From positions 62,001 through 126,000 of the IMG/VR virus record IMGVR_UViG_3300032116_000037: a stretch of DNA of 64,000 nt, one strand, 5' to 3'. The translations under genes were made by a program, and so were the position numbers. The notes under the pieces were generated by a model, which ran no database searches, was not told the DNA's origin, and saw only the letters and a list, made by a program, of their open reading frames with translations. The stretch comes from a virus. Shown here one piece after another: positions 26,239 to 32,760 of the stretch. Positions within the stretch are counted from its first letter, which is position 1. Each line of letters begins with the position of its first letter.

Positions 26239-26956
26239 GCCAAAAATTGCAGTATGCTCAATGTTTAGAGATTCACAGGTTTGGTTTAATAAACAAACTA
26301 ATCAAGTATACAGATTGTTTTCATCTCTATTAGATCAAACATATGGATTTGAAAATTTACAATGTTATTTTTTAGAGGGTGACTCGTTAGATAACACTAA
26401 TGAAGTTTTACAAAATCTTGTAGAAAAATATAGTAATGTAAAACTCTTTAATAAAGAGGCAACATTTAACAGCGTGGTCTCAACCACTAATAAAAATAGA
26501 ATTAAATCAATGTCAAATTTAGGTTCGTATTTAATTAACCAAGTGGAAGAAGATTTAATATTTTGGGTAGAATCAGATCTTATTATAAAACCAGATATTA
26601 TACAAAGACTTTATGATAGAATGACTAAAATTCCTGAAAGTGTTAGTTCTGTTATTTCCGCTCCTTGTTATTATGGTAAAGATGGCCAATTTTATGATAC
26701 TTGGGCCTATAGGAATCTAGATGGTTCTAACTGGCGTCCAGATACTAATATGAGAAATTCTGGTATGGTAAAAATGCAGAGCGTTGGTTCTTGCGCGTTA
26801 ATACGCCGAGCTAATAATCTCGCTGTTAATTTTGGTGACGGGGCTTTTGTTGAATTGTGTGAACGAGTTAATAATTCTGGTGGAGTTGTATACGCTGATT
26901 GCAATCAATCGGTAGAGCATCCAAGAAACGAATTCATATCAGGGAGATGGATATGA
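26231..26956 (+). CDS. Glycosyltransferase (GT-A/GT2-like)
   Basis: 241 residues. A GT-A fold: IAVCSMFRDSQ, then CYFLEGDSLDNTNEVLQNL, and EEDLIFWVESDLIIKPD, in which ESD occupies the DxD donor-binding site. QSVGSCALIRRA and a late EHPRNEF are consistent with the second half of the domain. The 3' end overlaps the GT6 gene (ATGA). Confidence 0.72.
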   Translation: MAKPKIAVCSMFRDSQVWFNKQTNQVYRLFSSLLDQTYGFENLQCYFLEGDSLDNTNEVLQNLVEKYSNVKLFNKEATFNSVVSTTNKNRIKSMSNLGSYLINQVEEDLIFWVESDLIIKPDIIQRLYDRMTKIPESVSSVISAPCYYGKDGQFYDTWAYRNLDGSNWRPDTNMRNSGMVKMQSVGSCALIRRANNLAVNFGDGAFVELCERVNNSGGVVYADCNQSVEHPRNEFISGRWI

Positions 26957-27708
26957 TAGGTATAATGATAACTGCAACAAATAATTATTTCCCTTTAGGG
27001 TTAAGATTTGTTCATAGATATCTTAGGTTTTCTAAACAGGCAGAAGAAACTTTATTCTTTTTCTTTTCTGAAAAGGATCCTAGTGAATACCTTAAACAGC
27101 ATGAATCTACTAAAGTGATATGGATAAAAACAGAACATAGTAATTGGTTAGAGGGCGTAAATAATAGATTCAAAAATACTATAGATTTTGTTTTTGGAAA
27201 AAATATAGATTATATATATAATATAGATTCTGACACTAATTTTGATAAAAGTTTTGAATTGCCAAAAGTTAATGGTATTGTGGCTGGTGAACATTTTGGT
27301 AATAATAGCTGGATGAAAGATAGAAAAAATTACGATAGAAATCCTCAATCTATGTCATACGTTCCAGAAAATACTCAATTACCACAAATGTATTATTTGG
27401 GCGCGTTTTGGGGAGGTGAGGTATCAAAAGTAAAAGAGATGTGCGCAACCCTCTATTTTTGGCAAGTGCAAGATAAAACAATTAATTATGAGCCAGGAGT
27501 AAATGATGAAAGTTATTTAAATAAATATCTTCATTATAATCCTCCAAACTATACAATCTTATATAAAGATTTCCCAATGATGATATCTTGTAAAGGGGGA
27601 ATACAGAATATAAGATATAATAATCCTGCCCAAATAGAAAAACTTTTAAAAGATATTAAAATTGCTAATAATTGGAATATATTAAATGGAGTAGTACAAC
27701 ATGATTAA
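26953..27708 (+). CDS. Glycosyltransferase family 6 (ABO-type) homologue
   Basis: 251 residues from ATG 26953, with AGGGAG 6 bases upstream and ATGA overlap; an ATG at 26947 is too close to the SD. It carries all the main GT6 motifs in order: the metal-binding IDSDTNF (D92, D94; DVD in animals), YYLGAFWGG (147-155), and the catalytic NDESYLNKY (184-192; HDESHLNKY in ABO enzymes). GT6 enzymes add alpha-1,3-GalNAc or Gal with retention. Like bacterial GT6 it has no stem or membrane anchor. The DSD form of the DxD should still bind metal; many bacterial GT6 use NxN instead. Confidence 0.87.
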   Translation: MIGIMITATNNYFPLGLRFVHRYLRFSKQAEETLFFFFSEKDPSEYLKQHESTKVIWIKTEHSNWLEGVNNRFKNTIDFVFGKNIDYIYNIDSDTNFDKSFELPKVNGIVAGEHFGNNSWMKDRKNYDRNPQSMSYVPENTQLPQMYYLGAFWGGEVSKVKEMCATLYFWQVQDKTINYEPGVNDESYLNKYLHYNPPNYTILYKDFPMMISCKGGIQNIRYNNPAQIEKLLKDIKIANNWNILNGVVQHD

Positions 27709-27988
27709 AAAAATATTAAAGTTTTTATCTGAATATTGGCCATTAGCTCTTGGAAGTTTATGTGCTTTATTTTTTGTAGGAGTGTCTATTGCTTTTTATT
27801 GTTCTGTAATAGCTTTTCAAGACTCTCGAAAAGCGCATAAAAACACACAAAAATTAGAACCTTTTATTGTTCTCGGTCAAGATTTGCGTGGTTATGAAAT
27901 AAGGAAAGATCAAAGCAAATATTGGATTTTTACTAATGGTTCTGGTGAACCTGTAGTTGTAGATGTAACTTACAAGCCGGGGTTTTAA
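27701..27988 (+). CDS. Small membrane protein
   Basis: 95 residues with one strong transmembrane helix (PLALGSLCALFFVGVSIAFY) near the N-terminus and a soluble C-terminal part (YWIFTNGSGEPVVVDVTY). No signal cleavage site is clear, so it is likely an inner-membrane anchor. It overlaps the GT6 gene and shares one base with the dehydratase gene. Function unknown. Confidence 0.6.
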   Translation: MIKKILKFLSEYWPLALGSLCALFFVGVSIAFYCSVIAFQDSRKAHKNTQKLEPFIVLGQDLRGYEIRKDQSKYWIFTNGSGEPVVVDVTYKPGF

Positions 27989-28929
27989 TGAGATTATTTA
28001 TTACTGGTGGTAGTGGTTATTTAGGCAAGCACTTAATAAAACACTACTATAATAAAGCAGACATCACTATTTTTTCTAGAGATGAAGCTAAGCAGTTTTT
28101 AATTAAGCAGCAATATCCAGATGTCAAATGCGTACTTGGAGATGTAAGAAATTATGATAGTCTTTTAAGAGCAATGAGACAATATTGGCCTACGCACGCA
28201 GTGTTTGCTGCTTCTATGAAACATATAGATGCTTGTAGAGATAATTATCAAGAAGCTAATGATATTATAGTTAAGGGCGCTTTCAATAGTAGACAAGCTG
28301 CTGAAGAATGCGGAGTAGATGCTGCATGTTTTATTTCTTCTGATAAAAGTAGAGCAGCGACAACTATTTATGGCTCAATGAAATACACGGCTGGTGAAGC
28401 TTTTATTACAAATCCAACTGATATGAAAGTTAATACTTTAGTATATGGAAATGTAATGAATAGTACTGGATCTATAATTCCTAAAATTTGGGAGACTATT
28501 AGATCTAACACCAATAGTTATGGTCGTTATCTATCTTTATATCATTCAGATATGACTAGATTTTTATATGATATTAAAGATGCTGTATCTTTAATTGATT
28601 ATGCACTATCTCCGGAAGCTCCTAATGGAACTACTATGGTGCCATATATCAAAAGTTTTAAAATTATAGATTTATTTAATTTATATACCCAGCAATTTGG
28701 CTTGACATGGAATCTAAGCTCGCCAAGGCCTGGTGAAAAACTTCACGAAATTCTTATTTCTAAAGAAGAATGGGCTCGGACGACAGAAGATCCTTATAGA
28801 TCATTATATTTTATCCATAATGATTTCCAGAATAAATTAAATTTTGATACAGATTTCTCAAGTAGAGATTATTGTATAAGCAAAACAGAATTAAAAATGT
28901 ATTTAGAACAAAATGGATGGTTTAAATGA
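27988..28929 (+). CDS. UDP-sugar 4,6-dehydratase-like SDR (PseB/CapE-like)
   Basis: 313 residues. An NAD(P)-binding GGSGYLGKHL at the N-terminus, then the family segments CVLGDVRNYDSL, AASMKHIDACRDN and FISSDKSRAATTIYGSMK. The last equals the ISTDKAxxPTNxMGxTK stretch of FlaA1/PseB/CapE, with the catalytic Lys kept and the Met/Tyr position altered. A C-terminal RPGEKLHEIL motif also matches. It converts a UDP-HexNAc to a 4-keto-6-deoxy sugar, the substrate for the aminotransferase and reductase in this cluster. Confidence 0.85.
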   Translation: MRLFITGGSGYLGKHLIKHYYNKADITIFSRDEAKQFLIKQQYPDVKCVLGDVRNYDSLLRAMRQYWPTHAVFAASMKHIDACRDNYQEANDIIVKGAFNSRQAAEECGVDAACFISSDKSRAATTIYGSMKYTAGEAFITNPTDMKVNTLVYGNVMNSTGSIIPKIWETIRSNTNSYGRYLSLYHSDMTRFLYDIKDAVSLIDYALSPEAPNGTTMVPYIKSFKIIDLFNLYTQQFGLTWNLSSPRPGEKLHEILISKEEWARTTEDPYRSLYFIHNDFQNKLNFDTDFSSRDYCISKTELKMYLEQNGWFK

Positions 28930-29771
28930 AGATATTTATATTCGGCGCGAATGGAATGCTGGGGTCATATTTAAGTAATTTTTTCTCTAACGCAAATGCC
29001 GTACCAATCACAAGACAAGATATAGATATAACTAAAGTAAATGCAAGATCTATTTCTTCATTTCTTAGAAACCGAGGGCTTAAATATGGAGACGTTGTTA
29101 TTAATGCTGCTGGCATAATCAAACAACGCAAGTCAACGCCCGAGGAAATGTTTTTAGTTAATACCGTATTTCCTAAATATTTATCTGACATCTGCACAAA
29201 ACTTGGGTCCAAAAATATACATATCTCTACTGATTGTGTATTTAGTGGTTTAGACAATAGTGTATATATGGAATCAGATTACCCTACTCCTAATGATTAT
29301 TATGGTTTTACAAAATATGCTGGTGAACAGCATAATGTAACTTTAATCAGAACCTCAATAATTGGTGAAGATAAGACTGGCTTAAGTTTATTAGGCTGGG
29401 CGCGCAAAAACGCAGGTAAAGAGATAGACGGTTATATTAATCATTATTGGAATGGTTTAACTTGTTTAGAGTTGTGTAAGTATATAGATTGTTTATTAAT
29501 AAAAGATAGGTTATTTACTGGTTTACAGCATGTGGCTACTAGCATAAAAATAAGTAAATATGAATTATTAAATATATATAACGAAGTATTTGATTTAGGA
29601 TTAACTATCAAACCACTTCATGCTACCTATACTTGTGATAGATCATTATGGTCTATGAAAGAGAATACTTATGATAATATTGTTTATATTAAAAACGATT
29701 ATCACCAGCAAATGAAAGAACTTAAAGATGCGAAAAATATTTATAGTGACTTCGGTCATAGAGGCATCTAA
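28926..29771 (+). CDS. RmlD-like dTDP-4-dehydrorhamnose reductase
   Basis: 281 residues. NAD(P) loop GANGMLGSYL, DITKVN, VVINAAGI, HISTDCVFSG, and the YYGFTKYAGE catalytic Tyr-Lys pair, all in RmlD order. It reduces a 4-keto-6-deoxy sugar nucleotide, acting next to the dehydratase with which it overlaps by 4 bases (ATGA). No RmlA, B or C is in the window, so a UDP-sugar substrate (as with CapF-like reductases) is at least as likely as dTDP-rhamnose. Confidence 0.87.
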   Translation: MKIFIFGANGMLGSYLSNFFSNANAVPITRQDIDITKVNARSISSFLRNRGLKYGDVVINAAGIIKQRKSTPEEMFLVNTVFPKYLSDICTKLGSKNIHISTDCVFSGLDNSVYMESDYPTPNDYYGFTKYAGEQHNVTLIRTSIIGEDKTGLSLLGWARKNAGKEIDGYINHYWNGLTCLELCKYIDCLLIKDRLFTGLQHVATSIKISKYELLNIYNEVFDLGLTIKPLHATYTCDRSLWSMKENTYDNIVYIKNDYHQQMKELKDAKNIYSDFGHRGI

Positions 29772-30459
29772 TTCAGTATTTTCAACTGAAATTAGATTAA
29801 CCCAAACAATAGATACTATTGAATCTATAAGTAGACAGCAGCCGTCAGCAGATATTATATTTGTTGACGGCTCGCCTAATTCTTATGCTAAAATTATCAA
29901 GCGGATCAATCCAAAAATAAATTATATGCATATAGCGCGCGAGCGGCCTGATTTGCTTAATGATGTATTATATAGTGATAATAAAAGTATAGGCGAGGCT
30001 ACTTTAATTAAAGCAGTTATAGACCGTGATTTACTTAAATTATTAGATTATGATTTTATTATTAAGGCCACAGGTAGATATTATTATGAGAATTTAAATG
30101 ATAAATATTTTCAAGAATCCTCTGTTAATAAATTTCTTTTTATACAGAGCAAAGATGATGTTAGAGAATGGAATAATGGGCGTGTGGATTACTCCTTAAT
30201 TAAGGACCTAAGATACCCTGATGGCAAGCGCCATATATTTAAAACTGGTTTGTACGCATTATCTACTAAAAAACTTTGGCGTTTTAGGGATAAGCTTGCA
30301 AACATTATTACCAAACTAAAAAATCCTCTATACCAGAATTATGATATAGAGAATTTATTATATAATGAATTATTAGATGAGGTGGTGTCTAATAATATCA
30401 TCAATGTTGATTGGAAAATTTTAGGTTGGTGCGCTAATGGTATTTTTGTTAATACTTAA
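29728..30459 (+). CDS. Glycosyltransferase-like protein
   Basis: 243 residues, last gene of the + strand half. Strand-helix order resembles a small GT-A domain: IFIVTSVIEAS, ADIIFVDGSPNSYAK, and DYDFIIKATGRYYYENLN, where GT-A enzymes keep the acidic donor site. It overlaps the reductase by 44 bases in another frame. No DxD is visible, so catalytic activity is uncertain. WavE-like and hypothetical viral transferases share this kind of pattern. Confidence 0.55.
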   Translation: MRKIFIVTSVIEASNSVFSTEIRLTQTIDTIESISRQQPSADIIFVDGSPNSYAKIIKRINPKINYMHIARERPDLLNDVLYSDNKSIGEATLIKAVIDRDLLKLLDYDFIIKATGRYYYENLNDKYFQESSVNKFLFIQSKDDVREWNNGRVDYSLIKDLRYPDGKRHIFKTGLYALSTKKLWRFRDKLANIITKLKNPLYQNYDIENLLYNELLDEVVSNNIINVDWKILGWCANGIFVNT

Positions 30460-30686
30460 TCTTTGCGCCAAAAATAAGGAAATAATATATTTAATATATA
30501 CTTTCTAGTTTCACAACTACAAGTGATATTATTTATATCTCTACCCCAATTCCATGGAAGATATTTTTTCTTCCATTTAATATAAGACGCGCTGGTTATC
30601 CCTACGCAATGAAGCCAGTGCTCAACTGAGTCGCCCAAGCCACCTGGGCGGCTTTTTAATTCTTTATATTGTGGATATAGTTTCAT
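30456..30686 (-). CDS. Small Cys-motif phage protein (GLGD...CSC...FPY type)
   Basis: 76 residues from ATG 30686, overlapping the previous stop (TAATG). RPGGLGDSVEHWLHCVGI, then CSCETRKYILNILFPY at the end, matches a short phage family with the order GLGDxIxxxTxxTGI - CGCxxRxxxLNxxFPY. The function of that family is not known to me. It is the last gene of the minus-strand operon and converges on the + genes with a few shared bases. The same motif order appears in the C-terminal tail of the glycosyltransferase two genes upstream. Confidence 0.65.
   Translation of the reverse strand: MKLYPQYKELKSRPGGLGDSVEHWLHCVGITSASYIKWKKKYLPWNWGRDINNITCSCETRKYILNILFPYFWRKD
30630..30657 (+). terminator. Probable terminator of the + strand operon
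   Basis: An 8-bp stem GTCGCCCA/TGGGCGGC (one G-U pair) with a 7-base loop is followed by five T. It lies 170 bases past the last + gene and inside the minus-strand gene at 30456-30686, so it would stop rightward transcription before it runs far into the convergent tail operon. Confidence 0.55.
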
Positions 30687-31024
30687 TAATAAAACCAATT
30701 ATAAACTAGAAAAGTTAATAATATAGCTTGACATAGAGCTAGTGCATTAATTATTGTAAATGCATATTTTGGATTTAAATAAAGAATCCATCTCACGATT
30801 CCTAGTACAAGTATCGTCATAAACACTTTTATTGCTACGAACCGTGAAACGTCCCATTCATCACAATGTAGAATTAAACGAGCTATTGGATTAAGCTCAT
30901 ATTCTGGTAAATTATCACAATATTTAATTGTTAAATATACGTCTACAGAACTAACAAAACCTATGAAAAGCCAGCATAGATAAAACCAAACACATTTAAT
31001 TTTGTCTGAGTATTTTTTCAGCAT
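30686..31024 (-). CDS. Membrane protein (DUF5658-like)
   Basis: 112 residues with three likely transmembrane helices: WFYLCWLFIGFVSSVDVYLT, FMTILVLGIVRWILYL and TIINALALCQAILLTFLVY. The motif YELNPIAR followed by a Lys in AIKVFMTI resembles the DUF5658 pattern (D...T......E.NP...K). Function unknown. It overlaps the glycosyltransferase by 29 bases. Confidence 0.6.
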   Translation of the reverse strand: MLKKYSDKIKCVWFYLCWLFIGFVSSVDVYLTIKYCDNLPEYELNPIARLILHCDEWDVSRFVAIKVFMTILVLGIVRWILYLNPKYAFTIINALALCQAILLTFLVYNWFY

Positions 31025-32723
31025 TTTTTATAGCTCTTTTAACTACTAGACGCGCTCCAGCCCTAATAAATGGCAGTTTGCGCCTATCTGCTTCGCTCTT
31101 TAACCAATCTAAAATAGTTTCTATATTATTATTACACCATTCGCAGCCATTAATATTCATCATGGCGGCATATCTATTGCATGAGCAGTTAGGTGTAGCT
31201 TCTATTCCAAACATTTTAAGAACTTTTTTCAACTCAGTACCGGGCCCGATTTGAGGGTCCCATAAATAAATTGGTTTGGTTGGCCTATCTTCTTTCTGTT
31301 TAGAAAGCATTAATTGGCCAGAACCTTCAGAGTTTATTTCTGCAATAAACCACTCTGGATTCGCATCTACCCATTTCTTCACGTAAGCAATAAACTCAAC
31401 TCCACCAGAAGTGTAGTTATTGAATATAATTCTCTTTTGAGCCGAAGGTCCGGCCGCAGCTAAAAATGTATATAGATTAGTTTTATCCATTCCTAGTAAT
31501 AATAGTACATCTACAGGTTCGATTTTCTGAGGGCGTTTAAAACCAAATCTTAAATCTATTAGATTATCTTTTGGTTTAATATTTTCAATACGCTCTATAC
31601 TATTAGTATAAATCCAGTAAGTATCTGGTTTAGCTACTACTACAGGGATAGAATAATCTACAGTATCTCCAAACTCGCATACTGTTTTCATACCATCTAT
31701 CTTTGATTTTAACCAAGCAAGTTCTGGCCTGTTTTTAGATATTATATCATAGGCTTCTTCTAAAGTTAAAGGTGTTTTAGATTTGGTTTCCATTAATAAT
31801 TTTTCCCAATCCATTTCTTTAAATAAACCAGAACCAACAAAATGTTCTTTAACGGGTGTTAAATCTAACCCAAGCTCAGTGAAGCCAAGAATATAATTTC
31901 TTACTTTATTTTCTCTAGTTAGAGGATATTTAACTCCGCCCGGACGACCAAATCTATGCAACCATCTTAAAAATGGTAAACATATAGCTTTATGGCCTGC
32001 TTTTCTGAACTTCTCATGGATATAACCCTCTTCACCACCAAATCCGCGCATATCAGGATTAAACCCAAGCCACGCATGCTTCATACAAGTGAATAGACCT
32101 AATCCTTGTGCGGGAATTTCAAAAGGCTCTTCGTTGGGATCAGTAGCAAGTTCTTGATTAAACGTAAGTTTTTCTCCACAACTACATTTATTATCAACTA
32201 TAGTTTGAGGGTTTAACTCCATAGTACAAGCTTGGCCTTCATTATTCTTACTATAAATAACGCCGCATTTGCATTTATACGCACTACCCCAAGTGCCCCA
32301 CATTTCACTTCGCCAATATAAATTAAAGTGAGTGGCATAATTTTTTAAATTATCATAAAGCATTGGTCCAGAATATAAATTTTTAGTTTCTGGATCAGCG
32401 GTGTAAAATTCTATTAGTTTTTTAATAGCTTCTTTATCTAATAGAACATGACAGTCAATACATAGAACTGCATCGCCACTAGCTTCTTCAAACACCCTTT
32501 GTCTAGTTTGCGTAGTGCCGGTGCTTTCTTTCATTGCTATGTATTTAGCATTTGGCACCCAGCCCATAAATGATTTTACTGATTGGCCATGTGGCGAATC
32601 AGGAGAATTGTCAACCACTATAATTTCTACATCATTCAATTCATGATGCATTCTAAGTGATTGAATTGTAAAATAAACGCCGTCAAAATCCTCAAAATGA
32701 GCCATTCCAATTGTTAGTTTCAT
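30996..32723 (-). CDS. GT2 glycosyltransferase with zinc ribbon and extra C-terminal domain
   Basis: 575 residues. The N-terminal GT2 domain has IIVVDNSPDS and AVLCIDCHVLLDKEAIK (DxD-like DCH), then a CxC/CxC zinc ribbon (YKCKCGVIY, NKCSCGEK), then GFNPDMRGFGGEEGYIHEKF. This last resembles the GGEDxxLxxR acceptor loop of GT2/polypeptide GalNAc-transferase-like enzymes. The remainder (about 330-480) has a fold I do not recognise, and the last ~80 residues hold a Cys motif (NCSCNRYAAMMN, CEWC). AGAGGA precedes the start. It lies at the end of the tail operon, so it may glycosylate virion proteins. Confidence 0.75.
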   Translation of the reverse strand: MKLTIGMAHFEDFDGVYFTIQSLRMHHELNDVEIIVVDNSPDSPHGQSVKSFMGWVPNAKYIAMKESTGTTQTRQRVFEEASGDAVLCIDCHVLLDKEAIKKLIEFYTADPETKNLYSGPMLYDNLKNYATHFNLYWRSEMWGTWGSAYKCKCGVIYSKNNEGQACTMELNPQTIVDNKCSCGEKLTFNQELATDPNEEPFEIPAQGLGLFTCMKHAWLGFNPDMRGFGGEEGYIHEKFRKAGHKAICLPFLRWLHRFGRPGGVKYPLTRENKVRNYILGFTELGLDLTPVKEHFVGSGLFKEMDWEKLLMETKSKTPLTLEEAYDIISKNRPELAWLKSKIDGMKTVCEFGDTVDYSIPVVVAKPDTYWIYTNSIERIENIKPKDNLIDLRFGFKRPQKIEPVDVLLLLGMDKTNLYTFLAAAGPSAQKRIIFNNYTSGGVEFIAYVKKWVDANPEWFIAEINSEGSGQLMLSKQKEDRPTKPIYLWDPQIGPGTELKKVLKMFGIEATPNCSCNRYAAMMNINGCEWCNNNIETILDWLKSEADRRKLPFIRAGARLVVKRAIKNAEKILRQN

Positions 32724-32760
32724 AATATCCTCTATCTTTTATCTTAAAACACTATCTTGT

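Noticed and set aside
30686-30698. TTG start for the small Cys-motif protein
   Set aside because: The ATG at 30686 overlaps the previous stop (TAATG) and keeps the full conserved region.
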